From an uncultured Campylobacter sp. (lineage in GTDB: Bacteria > Campylobacterota > Campylobacteria > Campylobacterales > Campylobacteraceae), in assembly GCF_938002845.1 (NCBI RefSeq), contig NZ_CALKZP010000051.1:105386-169385 (forward strand): 64,000 bases of DNA. Direction: 5' to 3'. This document shows positions 42,015-50,677 of the stretch, one piece after another (the first letter of the stretch is position 1; every line of letters begins with the position of its first letter). The notes beneath the pieces are model-generated. The model worked only from the letters and a program-made list of their open reading frames with translations, was not told where the DNA came from and ran no database searches. Made by a program: the position numbers and the translations under genes.

Positions 42015-45000
42015 ATGAATTTAAATACTACAAGTGCTTTGAGACTTGTTAGCGGTATCCCGTTACTTTTGATTTTCGCGTTTGCATCATATTTCTTGTT
42101 TATCTCTTTGCAGGATTACGCCAGAGTGGGAATTTTGCAGCAGCAAATTGCTAAAAATAGCAACCTCGCGGCGTTAGTAGAGCAGGTAGATAAAGAGCGC
42201 GGTATCACTTCGGCGTTTTTGGGTAGCGAGGGAAACCCCGGTATGGGAACCCTTCTATCGGGCCAACGCAAAAAAACCGACGATGCGCTTGCAAAGTATA
42301 AAGAAAGCAAAAATATCAGTGAAAACGTCATAAAAAAGACTATTTTTGATATTTTCGCTTACGGCACCGGTAATGACGAGCTTTTGGCTGCCGAGACCGA
42401 TATAGACGGTTTATTAGACAAACTTCCGCAGGTAAGAAGGGATGTCGATGCTCAAAGCAAAAGCTTCGGTGAGCTTTTCAGCTCATATTTTCAAAAATTC
42501 GATGATGATGTAAAAACAATCCAACGAGTGCTAAGAGAGGGTCTTGTAAGCTCAAATATTACCGTTTGGACGGTTTCGTTGCTTAATACTTATGAGGCGA
42601 TGGATGCCACCGCATCGGAGCGTGACTATATTATCGAATACATTATCGGTAGCAAGGCGATGAATCAGGCGCAGCTAAGGACTTGGGCTAGCTTCAACCT
42701 ATCTAGTTCGCTCCCTAATTACTACTTCTTGCCGGAATCTGATGCTAGAGCCGCGATTTTAAAGATTCTAGACGGAGAGGAATTTCAAAACGCATTAAGA
42801 GAAACTGCTAAAATTTCAGCCACATTACAGCAAGAAGCGGACGAGGGACATTATAGCGTGCCTTTTCAAGAGTGGTTTGCCTCTACTACACTTAAATATA
42901 AAAAACTAAGCGAAATTTCTGAAAAGATCAATGCTGAGCTTGCGACGCATGCCGATACTTACCTAGCGCAAAGGCTAAGAAACCTATTTATCGCTCTTGG
43001 TATATGGGTTTTAGCGGCTATTTTGGTCGTTTTTGCCTTGGGTATTACAAGACGTTTAAGACAGAACGTTACCGACCTCGGCAACGTGCTTAGCCGAATC
43101 GGCGATTTGACGAATCAGCACGAGCATATCGACGTTAGGACTAGCGAGGGTGTTAACAAGGCATATTCGCTTATCGAGGATGCGCTCGATCTGATTGCGT
43201 ATCAAAAGGGCGCTGCGGAGGATGCCAACAAGGCAAAATCGATCTTTTTAGCTAATATGTCTCACGAGATCAGGACGCCACTTAACGGCATCATCGGCTT
43301 TACGGAGCTTCTTAAAAATACCGATTTGGACGAGGAGAAGCGCGATTACGTTGATACCATCGAAAAATCGTCCGAAAACCTTCTAACGATCATTAATAAC
43401 ATTTTGGATGTCTCCAAGATCGAAAGTAATAAGGTCGAGCTTGAGGATATCTTATTTAACCCTATTCAAGATTTCGAAAGTGCGGTTGAAATTTACGTTG
43501 CCAAGGCTGCCGAAAAGAATATCGACATCCTGCTCTACATCGATCCTACACTAGTGCATCATCTATACGGCGATATTACGAAGATCAAAGAGGTTCTTAT
43601 CAACCTCATGTCAAATGCTGTTAAATTTACGCCTGAGCACGGCACTATCGTAGTTGAAATTTTAAGGGAGCCTAGCAAAGCTCCAGGAGAGGCGATCGTA
43701 ACGTTTAGCGTAGAAGATACCGGCATTGGAATTTCTGAAGATAAGCTCGCAAATGTATTTAACGCCTTCTCTCAAGCTGACTCTACAATCACGCGCAAAT
43801 ACGGCGGAACAGGTCTTGGACTTACGATTTCGTCAAAATACGTAGCGATGATGGGCGGTAAGCTTCAGGTTAAATCTACCGTAGGAAAGGGTACTAGATT
43901 TTATTTCACTCTTGCTTTTAAAGAGACGCAAAAGACCGATGCAGACGCAGTATTTGAAAGTATCAAAGGGCTAAATTTTGCGCTTTTAGCCGATAGCGCC
44001 GATACGATGTATAATGATATCGTTAAAAACTACATCAGCAAGCTAGGCGGTAAAATTTCGATATTTAATACGAACGCGCAGTTCCGCTCAGCGCAAAATA
44101 ATAACAAATATGACGCCCTTATCACTAGATTTAAGAATTACGGCGAGGTTAGCGATATATTGAGTATGCCTACGATTTTGACTCTTAAGCCAAAAGAGCT
44201 TCAAAGTATTAGTATTTCAAATTCTAAAATTTTTACCCTTACAGAGCCTTTTAACTTAACTAAATTCGTTAAGACGCTAGATAAAATTTCAAAATCCGGA
44301 ATTGCTCTAAGTAGATCGGATTTTGCTCCACAGACGCATGAGATTAAGCTGGATGCCGAGGTAGAAAAGCCTATTGTCGCTGATGAAATGATTATGGAGG
44401 AACCGGTAGTAAAAGAAAGACCTATCATCAATAAGCTCGATGAATTACGACATGCTACTACTTCGTCGGCAGACGAGCTACGCGCTATCTTGCAAAGCAG
44501 AAGACGTACGCATGATGCCGAGGCTCATTCTACGCATAAAGATGAAACTGTTAGTAAGCCTAGTATCGCTCAAGAGCTCAAAAAAGAAGCTTCTAAAGCA
44601 GAAGAACCGGTCATTAAGCCTATAGACATCGAGCCTATGAGTGATATTAAGATTGAAAAGATAGAGCCTGAATCGCCAAAGATAGATATTGATATTCCTG
44701 AAATAGTAATCCCGCACACAGAAAAGCCAAAGGTAGAGCCTTCAAGCACAAAGGATGCCCAGGCCGATATCGATGAGCCTATATCTTTGGAAATCCCTGA
44801 TGATTTTGTGGGGCTCAAAACACATGCGACTCAGACCCAGGCTCCTAAAGCCGAAACTCCTAGCATTGATCTTTCCGATATCGAAATAGAGCTTCCTAAG
44901 ATTAAGAAAGAGGAAGAAGAAGTAAAGGCTGAGCCTGCGAAAGTAGAAATTCCAAAGGCTAAGGTTGAGACGCCTAAGGCTGAGATTGAAATTCCTGATA

Positions 45001-46568
45001 TAGATATTGATCTTTCGGATATCAAACCGAGCGCCAAGGTGCAAGAGCCTGCCAAAAAGGTTGAAATTCCAAGCATAGAAGAAGAAATTCCGGTAGCCAT
45101 TAAAACCGAGCCTGAAATTCCTATCGCTAAAGCTTCGAAGCCTGATACTTCAAGTGTTTCTGCTCATGAAGATGAAATTTCAAATGTTAAACTTTCAGAA
45201 CCTGAAAGTATAGCTGAAAAGATAATTGAACCAGAACCTATCGCTGTTGAGCCAGAGCCGGTAGCAATTGAGCCTGAACTAAAGCCTATCGAGCCAAAAC
45301 TTGAAGAGGTTAAACAGGGACCTTCAAATATCGAGCCTGAACCGGTAACGCCAGTAGTAGAACCAGCGGTTCAAAATATTCCTGCCGAAGAGCCGAGTAT
45401 TGAGCCGGAGCCTGTAGATATTCCGAAGGTGGAGCCTACTACTCAAAATGTCCATGTCGAAGAGCCCGAGATTGAGCCTGTTAGCGTAAAAGTCGAACCG
45501 GTAGTTATCCCGCAGCCTGAGGAAGAGGAGATGGTCGAGGTGCCCGTCACCGTATACGAAGACGAGCAACAGGAAGAAACTATTATGGTCGAAGAGGATG
45601 TCGAAGTCGAAGAAGAGGTTGAAGTGCCGGTAGAGCGAAATCCTGCCGATGAAAATGTACCTTTGGTCAATAGAAAATATAACGCCAAAATCCTTATTGC
45701 GGAGGATAATGAGATCAATCAAAAGCTTATGAAGCATACGTTAAATAGCTTTAATATGAATTTGACGATAGTCGAAAACGGACTTTTGGCGCTGGAAGCC
45801 AGAAAAGCCAATAACGACTATGATCTCATATTTATGGATATTTCGATGCCTGTTATGGACGGTATCGAATCCACAAAGCAGATCAAGCAATACGAGCATG
45901 AGAATAATCTCCGCCACATCCCGATCGTGGCTGTTACTGCCAATGCGCTAAAGGGCGATAGAGAGAAATTTATGGCAGCAGGACTTGACGAATACTGCAC
46001 CAAGCCGATCAAAAAGGATATCTTAGCTCAAATGCTAGATAATTTTATCGGCGATAAACGATCTGATGCAGCGCCCGCCGGTGGAACTACAAAGAAGCTG
46101 GTTAAAAAGCTTGTCAAACGCCAGGTGCCTAAGACGGTCATTAAAACTGTCAAAGTGCCAAAGACGATAATGAAGCTAGTTCCTAAAAAAAGCATAGTTT
46201 CCGATGACGTAGTGAAAGCTAAGGGTGCGCGAGTGCCGACAAAAGATATACTTATATGCAAGGCAAACATTATGGAAAGTAAAATTTTTGCCAGCATATT
46301 AAAACACCAGTATAAAGACGTAGAAATTGCGGGCAATTTCGATCAGCTTATTTCTATGGCGGCTACGGGCAGCTATAAGCTTGTTTTGATTGATAAAAAG
46401 CTAGCGGGGCTAGACTTAGCGGCGTTAGAGAGCTTGCGCCGAAAAGCATCTGCGACCAAGCTAGTTCTGTTTTCTAACGACAACGATGAAAATCCACTAT
46501 TTAGCGAAGTCGCTAGTTACAATATTACCAAGTCGGGTCTTGAGAAACTCGCACAAAAATATATATAA
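42015..46568 (+). CDS. Giant hybrid histidine kinase with NIT-like sensor and long Pro/Glu-rich linker
   Basis: A 1517-residue inner-membrane sensor. Membrane segments lie near residues 13-33 and 327-347. The periplasmic part between them starts VDKERGITSAFLGSEG and resembles the nitrate/nitrite-sensing NIT domain. HisKA follows (MSHEIRTPLNG, phospho-acceptor His417), then HATPase (NLMSNAVKF; DTGIGIS; GGTGLGL). A degenerate receiver (about 655-765) is followed by about 440 residues rich in P, E, I and K, then a true receiver (ILIAEDNEINQ; phospho-acceptor Asp1275 in FMDISMP; ending TKPI). A basic VPKT-type linker and a second degenerate receiver close the protein. The single-domain regulator gene follows after 14 bases and is the likely phosphorelay partner. 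Ligand and output are unknown. Confidence 0.82.
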   Translation: MNLNTTSALRLVSGIPLLLIFAFASYFLFISLQDYARVGILQQQIAKNSNLAALVEQVDKERGITSAFLGSEGNPGMGTLLSGQRKKTDDALAKYKESKNISENVIKKTIFDIFAYGTGNDELLAAETDIDGLLDKLPQVRRDVDAQSKSFGELFSSYFQKFDDDVKTIQRVLREGLVSSNITVWTVSLLNTYEAMDATASERDYIIEYIIGSKAMNQAQLRTWASFNLSSSLPNYYFLPESDARAAILKILDGEEFQNALRETAKISATLQQEADEGHYSVPFQEWFASTTLKYKKLSEISEKINAELATHADTYLAQRLRNLFIALGIWVLAAILVVFALGITRRLRQNVTDLGNVLSRIGDLTNQHEHIDVRTSEGVNKAYSLIEDALDLIAYQKGAAEDANKAKSIFLANMSHEIRTPLNGIIGFTELLKNTDLDEEKRDYVDTIEKSSENLLTIINNILDVSKIESNKVELEDILFNPIQDFESAVEIYVAKAAEKNIDILLYIDPTLVHHLYGDITKIKEVLINLMSNAVKFTPEHGTIVVEILREPSKAPGEAIVTFSVEDTGIGISEDKLANVFNAFSQADSTITRKYGGTGLGLTISSKYVAMMGGKLQVKSTVGKGTRFYFTLAFKETQKTDADAVFESIKGLNFALLADSADTMYNDIVKNYISKLGGKISIFNTNAQFRSAQNNNKYDALITRFKNYGEVSDILSMPTILTLKPKELQSISISNSKIFTLTEPFNLTKFVKTLDKISKSGIALSRSDFAPQTHEIKLDAEVEKPIVADEMIMEEPVVKERPIINKLDELRHATTSSADELRAILQSRRRTHDAEAHSTHKDETVSKPSIAQELKKEASKAEEPVIKPIDIEPMSDIKIEKIEPESPKIDIDIPEIVIPHTEKPKVEPSSTKDAQADIDEPISLEIPDDFVGLKTHATQTQAPKAETPSIDLSDIEIELPKIKKEEEEVKAEPAKVEIPKAKVETPKAEIEIPDIDIDLSDIKPSAKVQEPAKKVEIPSIEEEIPVAIKTEPEIPIAKASKPDTSSVSAHEDEISNVKLSEPESIAEKIIEPEPIAVEPEPVAIEPELKPIEPKLEEVKQGPSNIEPEPVTPVVEPAVQNIPAEEPSIEPEPVDIPKVEPTTQNVHVEEPEIEPVSVKVEPVVIPQPEEEEMVEVPVTVYEDEQQEETIMVEEDVEVEEEVEVPVERNPADENVPLVNRKYNAKILIAEDNEINQKLMKHTLNSFNMNLTIVENGLLALEARKANNDYDLIFMDISMPVMDGIESTKQIKQYEHENNLRHIPIVAVTANALKGDREKFMAAGLDEYCTKPIKKDILAQMLDNFIGDKRSDAAPAGGTTKKLVKKLVKRQVPKTVIKTVKVPKTIMKLVPKKSIVSDDVVKAKGARVPTKDILICKANIMESKIFASILKHQYKDVEIAGNFDQLISMAATGSYKLVLIDKKLAGLDLAALESLRRKASATKLVLFSNDNDENPLFSEVASYNITKSGLEKLAQKYI

Positions 46569-46582
46569 GGATGAGGTCTTAA

Positions 46583-46963
46583 ATGAGAGATTTGAAAGTT
46601 TTAACGGTTGATGACGACGCTATAAATTTAAAGCTACTTGAAGTTATGCTAAAAAAATACGGCAAATTCCAAACCATACTCCAAGCCAAAAATGGTTTGG
46701 ACGCTCTTGCCGTACTCGAAGTTCAGCCCGTTGATTTGATTTTATTAGATATCGTAATGCCTGTGATGAATGGGCTGGAATTTTTAGATAATCTTCACGC
46801 TAGAGAAAGTATAGCTCATATCCCCGTCATTGTCCTTACGACGGACGAGACCGCTAAACGAGAGGCTTTAAATAAAGGTGCTTATGACTTTATGACAAAG
46901 CCCATCAATGACAAAGATCTTCACAAAAAACTAGACGACGTTATGAATATTATCGGCGATTAA
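46583..46963 (+). CDS. Single-domain CheY-like response regulator
   Basis: A 126-residue receiver without output domain. It has VDDDAIN (acidic pocket), LLDIVMP with the phospho-acceptor aspartate, VLTTDE with the conserved T, and FMTKPI with the conserved K. It lies 14 bases after the hybrid kinase gene with an AAGGATGAGG ribosome-binding site, so it is probably its relay partner. There is no flagellar motor gene in the window, so calling it CheY in the motility sense is not justified. Confidence 0.9.
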   Translation: MRDLKVLTVDDDAINLKLLEVMLKKYGKFQTILQAKNGLDALAVLEVQPVDLILLDIVMPVMNGLEFLDNLHARESIAHIPVIVLTTDETAKREALNKGAYDFMTKPINDKDLHKKLDDVMNIIGD

Positions 46964-46976
46964 ATTGCCGATTTTT
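46952..46976 (+). terminator. Intrinsic terminator overlapping the regulator's stop and abutting tRNA-Arg
   Basis: ATCGGC (46952-46957) pairs with GCCGAT (46967-46972) around a nine-base loop and is followed by a run of T up to 46976. The next base is the first base of tRNA-Arg. The stem overlaps the last codons of the response regulator. Confidence 0.7.
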
Positions 46977-47053
46977 GTCCTCGTAGCTCAGTAGGATAGA
47001 GCGCAAAATTCCTAATTTTGAGGCCACAGGTTCGAATCCTGTCGGGGACACCA
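46977..47053 (+). tRNA. tRNA-Arg (anticodon CCU)
   Basis: A complete cloverleaf. The acceptor GTCCTCG pairs with CGGGGAC (one G-T pair). The D arm GCTC/GAGC is present, the anticodon stem CAAAA/TTTTG encloses the loop TTCCTAA with anticodon CCT, and the T arm ACAGG/CCTGT encloses TTCGAAT. Discriminator A and an encoded CCA end it at 47053. It reads AGG codons. The terminator T-run of the upstream gene touches its 5' end, so any promoter must overlap the terminator, or the tRNA is made by read-through and processing. Confidence 0.95.
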
Positions 47054-47269
47054 TTGCTCTTTTTGAGATATTTTGCTTTCAAATTTAAGCCCTCATATTC
47101 CATATAGGGTCACGTTATAAAATTTGCTTGTAGTCCGTGAAACCTTGAATTGTAAATTTTAAAATTTACCATCTTGCGCCGCGCGTTTTTGCGGCTGCAT
47201 ATCCAATAAATTTTAAAATAGCGTCGCAAAAGGTGCCGTCAAAAAAGCGAAATTTAACGCGAAATTTTA

Positions 47270-47275
47270 TATAAT
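47270..47275 (+). promoter_or_regulatory. -10 element of trpBA
   Basis: TATAAT lies 27 bases before the trpB ATG, within the word TTTATATAAT. The region between tRNA-Arg and trpB (about 250 bp) is otherwise non-coding. No clear attenuator was seen. Confidence 0.5.
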
Positions 47276-47301
47276 CCTACGATTTAATGCGAGGAGATAG
47301 G

Positions 47302-48483
47302 ATGAATAAAAAGGCGTATTTCGGGAGTTTTGGCGGGCAGTTCGTGCCGGAGACGGCAATGTTTGCGCTCGAGGAGTTGGAGGATGCGTACAACACCATA
47401 GCGCAGACGAAGGAATTCAAAGATGAGCTGGGCTACTTGCTGTGCGAATATGCGGGGCGTCCGACGCCGCTATATCACGCTGCGCGCCTTAGCGAGCACT
47501 ATGGGCATAAAATTTATCTAAAGCGCGAGGATCTTAACCACACGGGCGCTCATAAAATCAACAATGCCCTTGCGCAGGCGCTACTAGCCAAAAAAATGGG
47601 TAAAAAAAAGGTCATCGCAGAAACCGGCGCAGGCCAGCACGGCGTGGCGACGGCGACGGCAGCGGCGCTATTTGGGCTTGAATGCGACGTGTATATGGGC
47701 GAGACCGACGCTGCGCGCCAGCAGCTCAACGCCTTTAGGATGCAGCTTTTGGGTGCAAATTTAATCAAAATCGGCACCGGTCTTAAAACGCTCAAAGAGG
47801 CGACCACCGCGGCGATTCAGGCGTGGGTGAATGAGATCGAGAGCGTATTTTACGTCATCGGCTCGGCGGTCGGACCGCATCCGTATCCTAAGATGGTTAG
47901 GGATTTTCAAAGCGTCATCGGCACCGAGACCAAATCGCAGCTTGCGAGCAAGGGGATCAAGGCCGATTATGTCCTGGCCTGCGTAGGAGGCGGAAGCAAT
48001 GCGATAGGAATTTTTAGCGCGTTCGTGGACGATCCTAGCGTGCAGCTTTTGGGTATCGAGGCGGGCGGCTTGGGTGCGCATACCCCTTATCATGCAGCGA
48101 CCATTACCAACGGGCGCGCGGGCATCATCCACGGTATGAAAACGATCGTACTGCAGGATAAATTCGGCATGATCGAGCCCGTACACAGCATCTCGGCGGG
48201 GCTTGATTATCCCGGCGTAGGTCCAGAGCACGCGCATCTGCATGAGACGGGTCGCGTGCGATACGAAGCGGTAACCGACGATGAGTGCATCACGGCACTT
48301 AAACTGCTCTGCAGGCTCGAAGGTATCATCCCCGCGATCGAAAGCGCGCACGCGTTAGCGTATTTGGAAAAGCTCTGCCCGCAGTTAAAAGGCAAAAAAA
48401 CGATCGTCGTAAACGTAAGCGGCAGGGGCGATAAGGATATGGATACCGTGATGAATTACAAAAAAGGAACGATTTATGGATAA
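47302..48483 (+). CDS. trpB: Tryptophan synthase beta chain
   Basis: Condenses indole and serine to tryptophan with PLP. The 393-residue protein has YFGSFGGQFVPE at its start, the PLP-lysine motif LNHTGAHKINNAL, AETGAGQHGVATAT, VGGGSNAIG with the phosphate loop, and a final GRGDKDMDTV. The ATG at 47302 follows GAGGAG; a frame from 47287 would add five residues. It overlaps trpA by eight bases. The other trp genes lie 5-13 kb away on the opposite strand. Confidence 0.96.
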   Translation: MNKKAYFGSFGGQFVPETAMFALEELEDAYNTIAQTKEFKDELGYLLCEYAGRPTPLYHAARLSEHYGHKIYLKREDLNHTGAHKINNALAQALLAKKMGKKKVIAETGAGQHGVATATAAALFGLECDVYMGETDAARQQLNAFRMQLLGANLIKIGTGLKTLKEATTAAIQAWVNEIESVFYVIGSAVGPHPYPKMVRDFQSVIGTETKSQLASKGIKADYVLACVGGGSNAIGIFSAFVDDPSVQLLGIEAGGLGAHTPYHAATITNGRAGIIHGMKTIVLQDKFGMIEPVHSISAGLDYPGVGPEHAHLHETGRVRYEAVTDDECITALKLLCRLEGIIPAIESAHALAYLEKLCPQLKGKKTIVVNVSGRGDKDMDTVMNYKKGTIYG

Positions 48484-49222
48484 GATCAAAGCGGCCTTTG
48501 CGGGCAAAAAGGCGAACATCGGCTATATCGTGGCGGGATATCCGAGCCCCGCGCACACGAAGGAGTTTTTGTCAAATTTAGACGAAAGCGCGATCGATCT
48601 GCTTGAGATCGGCATCCCGTATTCCGATCCGCTCGCAGACGGTCCCGAAATTTTTAAGGCGAGCTTTTCCGCGGTGCAAAACGGCGTAAACGCGGAGAAG
48701 GTATTTGAAATTTTAAAAGAGGTGCAAACGCGCAAGCCGCTCGTGTTTTTGGTCTATTACAACGTGATCTTTGCCTACGGCGTGCGCGAGTTTGTAGCAC
48801 AGGCGGCGCGCTACGGCATCAGCGGAATAATAATCCCCGATCTGCCGTATGAGGAAAATGAGGAAATTTTCGCGCTTTGCGAAGAGTTCGGTATCGCGCT
48901 CATCCCGCTTATTAGCGTTACGAGCGAGCACCGCGCCACGCGAGTTTTGAGCCGCGCACGAGGCTTCATCTACGGCGTGGGCGCTATCGGCGTGACCGGA
49001 AGCAAGCAAACTCCGATCTCGCGCCTTAAAAATATGGTCGCAGATCTTAAAAAGATGAGCGATCTGCCCGTAGCGATCGGCTTTGGTATCCGCACTGCCG
49101 GCGATGTTCGCGCTACGAAAGAATACGCAGACGGCGCTATCATCGGCACTGCGATCGTAAATTTATGCGCTAACTACGGCGGGCGCGAGCTGCAAAATAA
49201 GATCGCCGAACTTTTTAACTAA
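48476..49222 (+). CDS. trpA: Tryptophan synthase alpha chain
   Basis: Cleaves indole-3-glycerol phosphate to indole, which passes through a tunnel to TrpB. The 248-residue TIM barrel has LLEIGIPYSDPLADGP with the catalytic glutamate, IIIPDLPYEENEE with the catalytic aspartate, YGVGAIGVTG and AIGFGI with the phosphate-binding glycines. It overlaps trpB by eight bases. Confidence 0.95.
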   Translation: MDKIKAAFAGKKANIGYIVAGYPSPAHTKEFLSNLDESAIDLLEIGIPYSDPLADGPEIFKASFSAVQNGVNAEKVFEILKEVQTRKPLVFLVYYNVIFAYGVREFVAQAARYGISGIIIPDLPYEENEEIFALCEEFGIALIPLISVTSEHRATRVLSRARGFIYGVGAIGVTGSKQTPISRLKNMVADLKKMSDLPVAIGFGIRTAGDVRATKEYADGAIIGTAIVNLCANYGGRELQNKIAELFN

Positions 49223-49232
49223 CGGAAAAAGC

Positions 49233-50375
49233 ATGAAAAAGATATTTTTGATTTTAATCGCAAATTTTTGCCTCGGCGCCAATCTGATGCAATACGATCT
49301 TTTCAACCACGACGATAGCGTAGACATCGCCTTGGCGTTTGACTCCGCATACAAGCCGGACATCGTGCGCCGCGTCGACGGGCAGTCGATGAGTCTTATT
49401 TTAAAAGGGCTTGGCGGCGATGAGAAATTCAACGAAATGCGCACCAATCAAAAGGTCTTAAAAAGCTTTACGATAGCGCCCAAAGGCAAGGATATCGAGA
49501 TCAATTTCCCCACCGGAGCCGATCTATCGGTCGATGCTCTTACTCAAGACGGCAATTTAAAGCTCATTTTGCGCGTAAAAAACCCCGCTTTCGATCAGAG
49601 CAAGATGAGCGTAAAGAGCGAGGCGAGTGAGACGGCGCAAAGCGGTAGCAGCGGGGTTTCCGTGATGCCGATAATCGTAGCGCTACTACTTGCGGCTGCG
49701 GCTTTCGTCGGCGTGCGAAAATTTTTATCACACAAGCCGCAAAAAAGTATCGACGAGACATGGCGGGTTTTTGAAGACGACGCTAGCATAGAGGAGGCCG
49801 ACGTGGACGAAGCGGGCATAGATGAAATTTTAAACGACTCCTCTTTTAAAAATCAGAGCGGATCAAAGAACCCAAATTATTCTGACGCGCAAGAGTTTGC
49901 GAAAAAAGATGAGGCCTCCGCTTTAAATTTAAAAAATTCTAACGACTCAAAAAACGTAGATGGTGCAGATTTTTTAAGAGGCGAGAACGTGAGCGAAGAG
50001 AGCATGCGCGATAAATTTTACGATGAGGTTGCGCGTGCCGAGCGTTCGGAAGCTACGGAGGCGGACGAAAGCTCTGAGAGCGCCGAGAATATAAGAGCAG
50101 AGGATAAAATTTCGCCGCTTAAAGTAAGACCTGCCGAGAGTGGCACGATGGAATTTCGCGAGGGAGCAAAGGAAAGATCGGATGCAAAAGAGCCCAAGGT
50201 TTCGGCATTTAGAAGCATTTTAGAAAATGAGCTGCTTAGCTCGGATACCGCAAGACCTAGCGACGTGCGAGTAGAGCTGGTGCGCGAAATCGACGAAAAT
50301 AATGCTGCCGTAGTGTTAAGCTTCGCGGGCAAAAAACATCTAGTGGTACTAAAAAGCTCCAACGCTATCGATTGA
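49233..50375 (+). CDS. Signal peptide plus single-membrane-segment protein, FliO-like
   Basis: A 380-residue protein with a signal peptide (MKKIFLILIANFCLG), a periplasmic domain of about 120 residues resembling AMIN folds, a membrane segment near 143-164, a long acidic low-complexity cytoplasmic region, and a conserved-looking end (VRVELVREIDEN, then VVLSFAGKKHLVVLKSSNAID). That layout and tail resemble epsilonproteobacterial FliO, a flagellar export protein, and C. jejuni, as I recall, has flagellar genes such as fliN after trpA. Here no flagellar gene follows. It could be a FliO relic kept for another job, or an unrelated envelope protein. The identification is tentative. Confidence 0.5.
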   Translation: MKKIFLILIANFCLGANLMQYDLFNHDDSVDIALAFDSAYKPDIVRRVDGQSMSLILKGLGGDEKFNEMRTNQKVLKSFTIAPKGKDIEINFPTGADLSVDALTQDGNLKLILRVKNPAFDQSKMSVKSEASETAQSGSSGVSVMPIIVALLLAAAAFVGVRKFLSHKPQKSIDETWRVFEDDASIEEADVDEAGIDEILNDSSFKNQSGSKNPNYSDAQEFAKKDEASALNLKNSNDSKNVDGADFLRGENVSEESMRDKFYDEVARAERSEATEADESSESAENIRAEDKISPLKVRPAESGTMEFREGAKERSDAKEPKVSAFRSILENELLSSDTARPSDVRVELVREIDENNAAVVLSFAGKKHLVVLKSSNAID

Positions 50376-50418
50376 TGAGACGAGAAATTTCGCAACTTGC
50401 GGGCTTTGTGGCCGTATG

Positions 50419-50548
50419 TAAAAATAGAATTTCCGACTTCGTGCGAGAAATTAAGGCTGGTTTATTTATATTTAAGTAAAATTCTATAGTTAAGACTGGC
50501 TTCGTATGTCCGAACCCCGTCTTAACTACTTTTTAAATTCTATTTTTA
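50419..50548. repeat. Nested inverted repeats in the gap before yedE
   Basis: TAAAAATAGAATTT (50419-50432) pairs exactly with 50535-50548. Inside it AGTTAAGAC (50488-50496) pairs with GTCTTAACT (50519-50527) around a 22-base loop. The 302-bp gap (50376-50677) contains no gene; the outer arms carry the GAATTT motif. The element could act as terminator for the preceding gene or be a small palindromic element. Confidence 0.55.
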
Positions 50549-50677
50549 GTCATTTTTAAGTATGGATAGGATTCTTACTTTTTAAAATTTAGATCGGAAT
50601 TTATTTGCTTTTTATTTTACAAAGGATAAAATCGTGCCTAAGAGATCGGTCGATCTAGATTATTTCAGGACTTTTTC

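Noticed and set aside
44478..45737. Long antisense frames opposite the Pro/Glu-rich linker of the hybrid kinase
   Set aside because: The repetitive GAR-CCN codon pattern on the plus strand automatically opens frames on the other strand. They have no ribosome-binding sites and look like low-complexity serine/leucine shadows.
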